A DNA stretch of 64,000 nucleotides, taken from the NCBI GenBank assembly GCA_016218725.1, contig JACRDB010000045.1, positions 34,991 through 98,990 on the forward strand. Reading direction: 5' to 3'. How positions within the stretch are numbered: the first letter of the stretch is position 1; every line of letters begins with the position of its first letter. Made by a program: the position numbers and the translations under genes. Below, one piece after another: positions 34,495 through 42,406 of this stretch. The stretch comes from Deltaproteobacteria bacterium (GTDB lineage: Bacteria > Myxococcota_A > Polyangia > Polyangiales > Ga0077539). The notes beneath the pieces were generated by a model. The model searched no databases and was not told the DNA's origin. It worked only from the letters and a program-made list of their open reading frames with translations.

Positions 34495-36465
34495 TCAGCG
34501 GGCGGGCGTCGTGGGGTTGTCCGGCGCGTTGCTGTCGTGGAAGTTCAGGTCCTCCTCGGGGATCAGGTGCTCGGCCCGGCGGCAGGCCACCCGGCCCCGG
34601 GAGGGCACCCCGCCGGTCTGCAGGATCAAGAACACCACCCGGCGGTTCTGCCTCCAGGCGGCCTCCAGGTGCCCCGTGGCCACCGGGCACAGGGGCCCAT
34701 AGCCCGCGTAGTGGAGCCTCTCCTCGGAGACCCCGTACCCGATCAGCGCCCGGCGCACCGAGAGCGCCCGGTCCCGGGTGAGCTCGATGTTGTGCTGCAT
34801 GCGCCCCCGCTCGTCGGCGTGGCCCTGGATCTCCAGGAGCTCCAGCTGCGGGTTGTTCTGCAGCGAGCCCGCCACCTGCTGCACGATGGTCATGCTGTCC
34901 GGCAGGATCTGGGCGCTGTTGGTCTCGAAATTGATGGGGCGCAGGATGTTGATCTCGCGGTTGTTCACCACCACGTCGCCCTGGTCGGGGCACCCGTCGT
35001 CGTCTTGATACCCGTTGTAGGTCTCCGGGTCGTTGACGCACTGGTCCCGCAGGTCCGGGATGCGGTCGTGGTCGTTGTCCGGGTCCGGGCAGCCGTTGTC
35101 GTCCTCGAAGTTGTCCCGGTCCTCCGGGTCGTTCGGGCACAGGTCATCCCGATCGAGAATTCCGTCCTGGTCGTTGTCGGGCTCCGGGCAGCCGTCGGTG
35201 TCTTGAAAATCGTCCCGGTCCTCGGGGTTGTCCGGGCACTGATCCACCCGATCCAGGATCCCGTCGCCGTCGCGGTCCGAGGTGTCCGCCTCGGGGCAGC
35301 CGTCGTCGTCGTGGTCGCCGTCGCGGTCCTCCGGGGTCAGGGGGCACTGGTCGTCTACGTCGAGAATTCCATCCTGGTCGTTGTCGGGCTCCGGGCAGCC
35401 GTCCTGGTCTTCGAAGGCGTCGAAGTCCTCGGGGTTGTCCGGGCAGCGGTCCACGTCGTCCCGGTAGCCGTCCCCGTCGCGGTCTCCGATGGACGGCTCG
35501 AAGATGAACCCGATGAAGGTCCTAAGGTCCGCCCCGGCGTCCGCGCCCAGGATGCGCCTGCCCGCGCCCAGGAACAGGTACGAGTTGTTCACCACGAAGA
35601 CCTTGAGCCCCCCGACGGCCTCCACCGGCGTGCTCGCGGGCTGGAACAGGTTGTTGGTGTAGGTGTTCCCGTAGGCCTCGGCCACCAGGTCCACCGCGGG
35701 GCCGAGGCGCACGCTCATCCCGAGCCCGAAGGTCAGGGGCGGCGCCCAGGTGACGTCCACCAGCCGGGAACCCGTGCCCGCGGCGTAGCGGTAGCCTACG
35801 TTCAGGTCCAGCCTGAAGTGCCGCGAGGGCCTCCACTCCGTGGCCAGCATGGGCCACACGGTGAAGCCCGGGTCCGTGGCGAAGTTCCCCGGGGCGCGGT
35901 CCACCGGGAAGCCCGCGGAGAGCACCAGGGCGAGGCCCAGGGGAGCCCGATCGGACCGCAGGATGCGCCATTTGGCGTGCATGGACAGGGTGCCTGCGCC
36001 CTGGAAGAAGAGCCCTCCGTCCTGCGGGGTGTAGCCCGGGACGTTCCCGATGAGTTGGTCCGTGCCGGTGTAGCCCGGCCCCGTCACCAGGTGCAGCGGG
36101 AGCTGGACGCCCAGCACCAGGACGTTGAAGAGCCCGAGGTTGGCGTGGAAGGTGCCGGTGAACAGCTCGTCCACCAGGGGGGTGGCGCCCTGCTCGCCCA
36201 TGGCCGCGGTCAGGAGCGGCCCGCGCCGGGCGAGGTTGTGCCCCCAGTCCACGATGAGCCCGAAGGACGGCTCCAGGTGCCCGAGGAGCTCGGTGCCATT
36301 GACCGTGAACTGCCCCTTGGAGTCCACCGCGTGGCGGAAGAGGTGCAGGTCAAAGCCCGTCCCCTCGGGGAGCGCGTCCGTCGCCTGGGCCTGCGCCTCC
36401 GAGGTCCCGAGGCCGAGGGCGAAGAGTGTCGAGAGCGCCAGGGCGCGCGTTGGTCCCGTTCCCAT
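34495..36465 (-). CDS. OmpA-family protein with thrombospondin type 3 repeats (paralogue 1)
   Basis: 656 residues from ATG 36465 (MGTGPTRALALSTLFALGLGTSEAQAQ, signal peptide). An N-terminal beta-barrel-like region (about 25-325) is followed by calcium-binding TSP3 repeats (about 328-490) such as DRDGDGILDRVDQCPDNPED. The C-terminal OmpA domain contains NFETNSAQILPDS, LELLEIQGHADERG and LTRDRALSVRRALIGYG, which bind peptidoglycan. The barrel region would sit in the outer membrane and tie it to the wall. Highly similar in layout to the next gene upstream, so they arose by duplication. Confidence 0.93.
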   Translation of the reverse strand: MGTGPTRALALSTLFALGLGTSEAQAQATDALPEGTGFDLHLFRHAVDSKGQFTVNGTELLGHLEPSFGLIVDWGHNLARRGPLLTAAMGEQGATPLVDELFTGTFHANLGLFNVLVLGVQLPLHLVTGPGYTGTDQLIGNVPGYTPQDGGLFFQGAGTLSMHAKWRILRSDRAPLGLALVLSAGFPVDRAPGNFATDPGFTVWPMLATEWRPSRHFRLDLNVGYRYAAGTGSRLVDVTWAPPLTFGLGMSVRLGPAVDLVAEAYGNTYTNNLFQPASTPVEAVGGLKVFVVNNSYLFLGAGRRILGADAGADLRTFIGFIFEPSIGDRDGDGYRDDVDRCPDNPEDFDAFEDQDGCPEPDNDQDGILDVDDQCPLTPEDRDGDHDDDGCPEADTSDRDGDGILDRVDQCPDNPEDRDDFQDTDGCPEPDNDQDGILDRDDLCPNDPEDRDNFEDDNGCPDPDNDHDRIPDLRDQCVNDPETYNGYQDDDGCPDQGDVVVNNREINILRPINFETNSAQILPDSMTIVQQVAGSLQNNPQLELLEIQGHADERGRMQHNIELTRDRALSVRRALIGYGVSEERLHYAGYGPLCPVATGHLEAAWRQNRRVVFLILQTGGVPSRGRVACRRAEHLIPEEDLNFHDSNAPDNPTTPAR

Positions 36466-36475
36466 TGGTCGCGCC

Positions 36476-36505
36476 ACGCTACCAAACCACAAGGGATCCG
36501 GTCAA
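36476..36505 (-). promoter_or_regulatory. Promoter of OmpA paralogue 1
   Basis: Minus strand TTGACC (36505-36500), 18 bp, TAGCGT (36481-36476). The -35 context GCAAATTGACCGGATCC matches that of the paralogue upstream. The start codon lies only 11 nt past the -10 box, implying an almost leaderless mRNA. Confidence 0.5.
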
Positions 36506-36532
36506 TTTGCGACGCGCGCGGACGATTCTCGG

Positions 36533-38551
36533 TCAGTTCCCGCGGCGGGGCGGGCCGACCTGCGAGGGGATGTACTGCCGCCCTCGGGGGCAGCCCGCCG
36601 CGGCGGTGGTGCGGCCCGTGTCCGCCGTCCGGATGATGAACACCTGCACCCGGCGGTTCTGCCTCCAGGCGTCCTCGGTGTGGCCCGGGTCAATCGGGCA
36701 GTACTCGCCGTAGCCCGCGGGCACCATGCGCCCCTGGGCCACGCGCCGCTGGACCAGCGCCTGGAGCACGGAGTTGGCCCGGTCCCGCGAGAGCTGCAGG
36801 TTGTGGTCGTCCGGGGCGCGCTCGTCGGTGTGGCCCTCGACCTCGATCAGCTCGATCTCCGGCGTCTCGTTGAGGAGCCTGGAGAGCTGCTCCAGGATCT
36901 CGCGGTTCTCGTCGGAGTCCACGATCTGGGCGCTGTCCGTCTCGAAGAGGATCTGGCGGTTGAACCGGATCTCGTCGCCCACGCGGCGGATCACGCCGTT
37001 GTCCGGGCAGCCGTCCTCGTCGTCCAGGCCGTTGTACGTCTCGGGCTCGTTGACGCACTGGTCGCGCACGTCGGGGATGCGGTCCTGGTCGTTGTCCGGG
37101 TCCGGGCAGCCGTTGTCGTCCTCGAAGTTGTCCCGGTCCTCCGGGTCGTTCGGGCACAGGTCATCGGTGTCCAGGATCTGGTCCTGGTCGTTGTCCGGGT
37201 CCGGGCAGCCGTTGTCGTCCTCGAAGCCGTCGCGGTCCTCCGGGTCGTCCGGGCAGCGGTCTACGTTGTCCGCGAGCTGGTCGCCGTCGCGGTCCTGGAC
37301 CTCGCTGTCCGGGCACCCGTCGTTGTCGTTCTGGCCGTTGCGGTCCTCGGGCACCAGCGGGCACTGGTCGTCCACGTCCAGAATTCCATCGCGGTCGTTG
37401 TCGGGCTCCGGGCAGCCCTCCTCGTCCTCGAAGTTGTCAAAGTCCTCGGGCTCCAGCACGCACCGGTCCACGTCGTCCCGGTAGCCGTCCCCGTCCGTGT
37501 CCCCGATGGACGGCTCGAAAATGAAGCCCAGGAAGGCCCGGACGCTGGCCCCGGCCACCCCCGTGAGCCCCGGCCCCACGCCCAGCGTGAGGTAGGAGTT
37601 ACGCTCCACGAAGACCTTGGCCCCCACCACGGCCTCCACGTTGGTGCTGGCCGGCACGTTCCCAAAGCCCGTGAGGTACTGCGCGCCGTACACCTCCCCG
37701 AGGAGGTCCAGCACGCTCACCACCCGGTAGCTCAGCCCCAGCCCGAAGGTGAGCGAGGGCCCGTAGGAGAGCGTGGCGCCGCCGTTGTCACTGGCCGGCG
37801 TGAGGCTCCCGCCCGTGCCGAAGGGAAGCCTCAAGCCCAGGTTGGCCGCCAGACGCCCGCGGCGCCCGATCCTGCGGTCCAGGGCCACCGAGGGCCACAC
37901 CCACGGACCGGGCTCCCCGGCGAAGCGACGCGTCCCCGTGGTGAGCGGGATCCCCACCTGGAGCAGCACCGCGAGGCCCACCGGGTAGTACTCCCCGCGG
38001 AGCCACCGGAGCTTGGCGTGGAGGATCACGTCGCCGGGGCCCTGGTAGTCCAGCCCCCGAGCGCCCGTGTCGTACTCGCAGAGGTTGATCCCGAGGTTCA
38101 CCGACGGCCCGCACCCGCCCATGGGCATGGTGGGCGAGGCCTCGTTGGCGGGCCCGCTCACCAGGTGGATCGGGAGCTGGGCGCCGAGGACAAGCACGTT
38201 CCCGATGCCCACGTTGGCGTGGAAGGTGCCCGTGATGAACGTGCTCACCAGGCTCTGGTTCCGGCTGCCAAAGCGCAGGAGGCCCGCCCCGAGGTCCGCC
38301 ACGAGCCCGAAGGACAGGTCCCCGGCCCCGAGGATGTCCGTCCCGTTGAGCGTCAGGAGCCCCTTGGAGTCCACCGGCGGACGAAACAGGTGCAGGTCCC
38401 AGCCGACGTTGGCGTTGGGGTCCATCGGCGTCCGCAGCCCCATGGGCTCCGTCTGCGCCGACGCCTCCGTGGCCACACCGAGCGCCGCCGCAAAGAACCC
38501 CGCCGCAAGGAACCCCCGACCGCCGCGAGGGAAGAAGCGCGCTTGACTCAT
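36533..38551 (-). CDS. OmpA-family protein with thrombospondin type 3 repeats (paralogue 2)
   Basis: 672 residues from ATG 38551. Signal peptide RGFLAAGFFAAALGVATEASAQ, then a barrel-like domain starting NVGWDLHLFRPPVDSKG, which parallels GFDLHLFRHAVDSKG in the neighbour. TSP3 repeats follow at about 350-523 (DGFEDDNGCPDPDNDQDQIL). The OmpA domain has LFETDSAQIVDSDEN, IELIEVEGHTDERAPDDHN (in parts) and LSRDRANSVLQALVQRR. Same role as paralogue 1. The two genes are separated by 67 nt holding the promoter of paralogue 1, so each can be expressed alone. Confidence 0.93.
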   Translation of the reverse strand: MSQARFFPRGGRGFLAAGFFAAALGVATEASAQTEPMGLRTPMDPNANVGWDLHLFRPPVDSKGLLTLNGTDILGAGDLSFGLVADLGAGLLRFGSRNQSLVSTFITGTFHANVGIGNVLVLGAQLPIHLVSGPANEASPTMPMGGCGPSVNLGINLCEYDTGARGLDYQGPGDVILHAKLRWLRGEYYPVGLAVLLQVGIPLTTGTRRFAGEPGPWVWPSVALDRRIGRRGRLAANLGLRLPFGTGGSLTPASDNGGATLSYGPSLTFGLGLSYRVVSVLDLLGEVYGAQYLTGFGNVPASTNVEAVVGAKVFVERNSYLTLGVGPGLTGVAGASVRAFLGFIFEPSIGDTDGDGYRDDVDRCVLEPEDFDNFEDEEGCPEPDNDRDGILDVDDQCPLVPEDRNGQNDNDGCPDSEVQDRDGDQLADNVDRCPDDPEDRDGFEDDNGCPDPDNDQDQILDTDDLCPNDPEDRDNFEDDNGCPDPDNDQDRIPDVRDQCVNEPETYNGLDDEDGCPDNGVIRRVGDEIRFNRQILFETDSAQIVDSDENREILEQLSRLLNETPEIELIEVEGHTDERAPDDHNLQLSRDRANSVLQALVQRRVAQGRMVPAGYGEYCPIDPGHTEDAWRQNRRVQVFIIRTADTGRTTAAAGCPRGRQYIPSQVGPPRRGN

Positions 38552-38559
38552 CGGCCGGG

Positions 38560-38589
38560 ACCGTATGCGACCCCGCAGGGTCCCGTCAA
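38560..38589 (-). promoter_or_regulatory. Promoter of OmpA paralogue 2
   Basis: Minus strand TTGACG (38589-38584), 18 bp, TACGGT (38565-38560). The -35 box overlaps the stop codon of the small upstream gene. The ATG at 38551 begins only 9 nt past the -10 box, again implying a very short leader. Confidence 0.5.
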
Positions 38590-38912
38590 TTTGCTCTTTC
38601 CGCCGCGCAGTCCACCCGCGGCCGGAAGCCCCTCGCCGGAGAGTTCAGGAAGGTGTTCACCAGCACCTCCTCGCCAGGCCTTACGGTCGCCCGCTGGGGC
38701 TGTGGGTTCACATCCGACCTTACCTCACACTGTAGGGAATCCGCGCACCCGTTTCGCACCCACACCAGGTGGTTGTAGAGCCCTTCTCCCGCGAGGAAGG
38801 GCGACCACCGCACGGCCACGCACGGGGGCCTGCGCCCCTCGGCCGGGGGGTCGGCGGAGAGCGCCCCGGGGACCAGGAAGAGGCACCCGAGGAGGACCGA
38901 TGGGAGCTTCAT
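38586..38912 (-). CDS. Small secreted hypothetical protein
   Basis: 108 residues. MKLPSVLLGCLFLVPGALSADP is a Sec signal (a lipobox-like LLGC lies too early to be convincing). The mature part is about 88 residues with four Cys (PPCVAV, NGCADSLQC, DCAAE), probably two disulfides. It has an Ig-like beta pattern (VWVRNGCADSLQCEVRSDV in parts, RATVRPGEEVLVNTFLNS). Unknown function. The 24-nt gap to the kinase gene upstream is filled by a palindrome (38913-38937). Confidence 0.7.
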   Translation of the reverse strand: MKLPSVLLGCLFLVPGALSADPPAEGRRPPCVAVRWSPFLAGEGLYNHLVWVRNGCADSLQCEVRSDVNPQPQRATVRPGEEVLVNTFLNSPARGFRPRVDCAAERAN

Positions 38913-38937
38913 ACCCGCAAGGTAATACCTCGCGGGT
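38913..38937. promoter_or_regulatory. Palindrome filling the kinase/small-protein gap
   Basis: Arms ACCCGCAAGGTA (38913-38924) and TACCTCGCGGGT (38926-38937) are complementary at 11 of 12 positions around one A. It spans exactly from the base before the small gene's ATG to the last base of the kinase stop codon. It could be an operator, an attenuator or a hairpin masking initiation. Confidence 0.6.
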
Positions 38938-40673
38938 CACTCGTCCCCGTGGTGGCGGCGGTGGCGCCGACGATGGCGGTCACCCTCCTCGGGGGCGGCC
39001 TCCACGGCGGCGTCCCCGGCCGCGGCGGGCGCTGGCGGGGTGGGGGCTGCCTCCACGACCGGTGCTCCAGGGGCCGCTGGGGGCGTCGCGGAGGGCGCAG
39101 CGGCCGGGCCCGAGGGCGTCAGGGCGAAGGCCCACGCCCCACCGGTGGTGGCCGTGAGCGTACCCTCGAAGGGCGCGAAGCCCGGCGCCGTGGCCCTCAC
39201 CTGGTGCTGGCCTCCGGGGCGGAGGAACACCCGGCGCTCGGGGTGCACGGCGCCATCGATGGTGAGCTCCGCGCCAGGAGGAAGGCCCACCACAGCGGTC
39301 ACGGCCCGGCCCGGGGCGACCATGATGGGCCTGGCGGGCGCCGAGGGCGCCACGGTGTCCAACGCCTGCCCGGCGCCAAAGACCACCGCCCCGCCCAGAA
39401 CGGCCCCGACGAGGAAGGCCAGGGTCACCTGTGCGCGGCCGGCATTGCGGGGTCCTCGGGGCCCAGGGTCTACGGGCAACGCGGGTTGGGGAGGCCCCGC
39501 GCCGGGCACTCTCTGGGGGCTCGGTCCCGCACCTGGCGCCGCACCGGGCATGGGACCGGGGCGAGGCACCGCGCCGGGAGGGCCCTGGGGAACGCCCTGC
39601 GGAGCGACCCTCGGAGCGCCCTGCGGGCTCCCTTGGGGGACACCCCTGGGGGCGCCCTGGGGCGCCGCCTGGGGGACGCCCTGCTGCGCGCCCGGTGGGG
39701 CACCCGCGGGACCTGCGGAGGGACGGGGCGCGGGCGCCGGTCCCGGGGGCGGCTTCTGCGAAGGGGACGAGCTCATGGGTACCTGTAGGGCGGGGGGCGG
39801 CTGCGACCGACGCACGGCCTCGGGGTTCGACGCGAAGGGCGCGAGCGCCAGACGAAACTCCGCGGCGGAGCTGTAGCGCGTTTCCCGGTCGTGGTGCATG
39901 GCCTTGAGCACCACGGCCTCGAAGGCCTCCGGGAGCTCCGGGACCAGGGCCCTTGGGGGCTTTGGCGGGGGCTGGTTGTACGCGATGGCCAGGAGGAGCT
40001 CGGAGGTCTCGTTGAAGTCAAAGGGCCAGGCCAGGGTGACCAGCTCGTAGAGCATCACCCCGGCGGCGTAGACGTCCGTGCGGCGGTCGATGTCGCGCTT
40101 GCCCAGGGCCTGCTCCGGGGACATGTAGTGCGGCGTGCCCATCACCACGCCGGTGCGCGTGCGGGCCCGGGCGCCCCCGACGGTGTTCTTGGACACACCG
40201 AAGTCCAGGAGCTTCACGAAATCCCCTTGGCCCTTGCGCGGCACGAGCTGCACGTTGTCGGGCTTCAGGTCCCGGTGGATGATCCCCTGGGCGTGGACCT
40301 CGTCCAGCGCGGAGAGCACCTGCACCATCACGTCCGACGCCTCGGCCACGGTCATCCGCCCGCGGGAGTCAATCCGATTGGCGAGGCTCTCGCCCTCCAG
40401 GAACTCCAGGACCATGAAGGGGAGGTTCTTCACCCGGCCGAAATCCAGCACCTCGATCACGTTGGGGTGCCGGATGCTGGTCCCGAGGCGCGCCTCCTCC
40501 TCGAAGCGCTGCACCAGGTCCGTGTCGCGCACGTGGTTGCTGTGGAGCACCTTCACGGCCACCCGGCGGCGGGTCATGTCATCGTGAGCCTCGAAGACCG
40601 TGGCCATGCCGCCGGCCCCAAGGACCTTCTGGACCTTGTACCGGTTGTTGACGGTGCTCCCGATCTCGATCAT
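38937..40673 (-). CDS. Ser/Thr protein kinase with PEGA domain, membrane-anchored
   Basis: 578 residues. Pkn2-type kinase domain about 11-270: GAGGMATVFEAHD (Gly loop), K41, HRDLKPDN with D135, DFG at 157-159, GTPHYMSPEQ. All catalytic residues are present, so it should be active. A long Pro/Gln/Gly/Ala linker (about 280-405) leads to one membrane helix (LAFLVGAVLGGAVVFGAG, about 412-432). A periplasmic PEGA-like domain follows (LPPGAELTIDGAVHPERRVF, about 445-515), then an Arg/His-rich tail. Such kinases sense at the surface and phosphorylate cytoplasmic targets, possibly the FHA protein encoded at 45575. Confidence 0.95.
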   Translation of the reverse strand: MIEIGSTVNNRYKVQKVLGAGGMATVFEAHDDMTRRRVAVKVLHSNHVRDTDLVQRFEEEARLGTSIRHPNVIEVLDFGRVKNLPFMVLEFLEGESLANRIDSRGRMTVAEASDVMVQVLSALDEVHAQGIIHRDLKPDNVQLVPRKGQGDFVKLLDFGVSKNTVGGARARTRTGVVMGTPHYMSPEQALGKRDIDRRTDVYAAGVMLYELVTLAWPFDFNETSELLLAIAYNQPPPKPPRALVPELPEAFEAVVLKAMHHDRETRYSSAAEFRLALAPFASNPEAVRRSQPPPALQVPMSSSPSQKPPPGPAPAPRPSAGPAGAPPGAQQGVPQAAPQGAPRGVPQGSPQGAPRVAPQGVPQGPPGAVPRPGPMPGAAPGAGPSPQRVPGAGPPQPALPVDPGPRGPRNAGRAQVTLAFLVGAVLGGAVVFGAGQALDTVAPSAPARPIMVAPGRAVTAVVGLPPGAELTIDGAVHPERRVFLRPGGQHQVRATAPGFAPFEGTLTATTGGAWAFALTPSGPAAAPSATPPAAPGAPVVEAAPTPPAPAAAGDAAVEAAPEEGDRHRRRHRRHHGDE

Positions 40674-40777
40674 TGGGTGCCTTGGCTCGAAGGCGCGATT
40701 GTCCCACGCACGGACACCATGGCGTCAAGCACTTCCGTCGCTGGAGCGCGGAGGCCCGGTCTGGTATGTAGGTGTTC

Positions 40778-42406
40778 GTGAGCGCGAGGACCGCGGCGGC
40801 GGGTGCATTCCTCCTGGCACTGGGGCAATTGGTCCCTGGCAGCACCTGGGCCAACGGGCGCTTCCCCACGGCCAACTACGTGATCGTGGGCCCCGGCGCC
40901 CGGAGCAACCTCCTGGTGCTGCGAACGACCTTTGGCCTTTCGGTCTCGCGGGACTACGGCCGTAGCTGGTCCTGGGTGTGCGAGGACGCCTATGGCGCCA
41001 TGGGGATGTTCGACCCACCCCTGACCCTCGGGATGGACTCGAACCTGGTGACGGGCCTGCCCGATGGCCTGGCGGTCTCCGGCGACCAGTGCGCGTGGTC
41101 CCGGCCCACCGGGGATCCCAGGGTGCAGGTCACGGACCTGGCCGAGGACGCCTCGGGCCGGAGGGTGGTGGCCGCCCTCGGTCCCTTTGGCTCGCCCAAC
41201 GGGCTCCAGGTGAGCGACGACGGAGGCCGCTCCTGGAGGGTGGGCGTGCGACGGGAGCGGTTCTTCATCGAGACCGTGGAGGTCGCCCCCAGCGACCCGG
41301 AGCGGGTGTACGTCTCGGGCTACGAGACCGGCGGCGTCGCCGTGCTGTACCGCTCGGACGACGGCGGCCGCTCCATGCGGGAGGTCTCCCGGGACTTCCT
41401 GGGCGGGGTGGATGTGTACGTGGCCGCCGTGGACCCGCGGAACCCCGACGTGGTCTGGGTGCGCTCGAACCGCGACCGGGGCACGCTCCTCCTGCGCAGC
41501 GACGAGGGCGGCGCGCGCCTCCGGAGGGTGGCCGAGACCCGCGAGCGCATGGTGGGCTTCGCCCTCTCGGACGACGGGCGCACCGTCTGGATCGGCAGCT
41601 CGGACCGCGCCGAGGGCATCCTCCGCGCGGTGGACGGCGGAGCCTTCACCCGCGTGCGCGCCACCGTGAGCGTCACGTGCATGCGCCAGCACGCGGGGAT
41701 TCTCTACGTCTGCACCGACGAGGCCGTGGACGGCTTCGCCCTCGGGTGCTCCCTGGACGGCGGGGACCGCATAGACCCCATCCTCTCCCTTCGGGACCTC
41801 ACGGGGCCGTCGCTCTGCCCCGCCGGGAGCGCCGTGGCCGAGCGTTGCGGGCCCCTGTGGCCCGCCCAGCGCATGACCCTCCTGGCCATCGACGGCGGCG
41901 CCATCACCCGCACCTACCACGAGGAGCGCCCGGAGCCCACGCCGGAGCCCGCCCCGGACGCCGCCCCCGACGCGGCGAGGGACCTCGGCCTGGAGCTCCC
42001 GCTCGACGGGGCCCCGGAGGCCGCCGGGGACCTGGGTCCGGAGGCCCCTCCCGACGTCGCAAACGACGCCTCCGTCGACATTTTTGACGCCGCGACGGAG
42101 CCCCCGGTGCTGGACGCGGCGCCGGAGGACCGAGCCCGGGACTCGGCCGTGACGGACGCCCCGGGCGTGGACCTCCTCCCCTCCCCGGACGCGCCGGGAG
42201 ACGCCCCCAGGGACGCGCGCGACGCCCTGACGGACCGGTCCGTCCCAGGCGACGCGGGTCCCCCTCCCCGGACGGACACCTGCGGCTGTGAGGCGCCGGG
42301 CCTCGCTGCGGGGAGGTGCCTCCCGTGGGCGCTCCTCTGCCTCGGGCTCAGCGCACGACGACGGGGCCCTGGTCGCTGGAGATCGCGCCGCCTCGGGGAT
42401 CGGTGA
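40778..42406 (+). CDS. BNR-propeller secreted protein with MYXO-CTERM-like tail
   Basis: 542 residues from GTG 40778; a GTG two codons upstream is possible. After a signal peptide (TAAAGAFLLALGQLVPGSTWA) come BNR/sialidase-type blades with S.D.G.SW boxes: SRDYGRSWSW, SDDGGRSWRV, SDDGGRSMRE, RSDEGGARLR. An Asp/Pro/Ala-rich linker (about 385-500) precedes CGCEAPGLAAG, a hydrophobic stretch (LPWALLCLGL) and SARRRGPG, the layout of MYXO-CTERM sorting signals. It is probably anchored to the cell surface by its C-terminus. Its last 59 bp overlap the convergent lipoprotein gene. Confidence 0.87.
   Translation: MSARTAAAGAFLLALGQLVPGSTWANGRFPTANYVIVGPGARSNLLVLRTTFGLSVSRDYGRSWSWVCEDAYGAMGMFDPPLTLGMDSNLVTGLPDGLAVSGDQCAWSRPTGDPRVQVTDLAEDASGRRVVAALGPFGSPNGLQVSDDGGRSWRVGVRRERFFIETVEVAPSDPERVYVSGYETGGVAVLYRSDDGGRSMREVSRDFLGGVDVYVAAVDPRNPDVVWVRSNRDRGTLLLRSDEGGARLRRVAETRERMVGFALSDDGRTVWIGSSDRAEGILRAVDGGAFTRVRATVSVTCMRQHAGILYVCTDEAVDGFALGCSLDGGDRIDPILSLRDLTGPSLCPAGSAVAERCGPLWPAQRMTLLAIDGGAITRTYHEERPEPTPEPAPDAAPDAARDLGLELPLDGAPEAAGDLGPEAPPDVANDASVDIFDAATEPPVLDAAPEDRARDSAVTDAPGVDLLPSPDAPGDAPRDARDALTDRSVPGDAGPPPRTDTCGCEAPGLAAGRCLPWALLCLGLSARRRGPGRWRSRRLGDR

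Noticed and set aside
34537..36636. Open frame of about 700 codons on the plus strand
   Set aside because: Antisense to OmpA paralogue 1; Val/Arg/His-rich with no start context.
34990..37500. Repeated short units that could be taken for a CRISPR array or DNA tandem repeat
   Set aside because: They are in-frame TSP3 protein repeats (DxDxDGxxD..CPxxPED) with variable codons, not identical DNA repeats with unique spacers.
36125..39157. Open frame of about 1,010 codons opposite the OmpA genes
   Set aside because: Antisense to TSP3/OmpA coding sequence; the Val/Arg repeats are the reverse of the Asp-rich calcium repeats.
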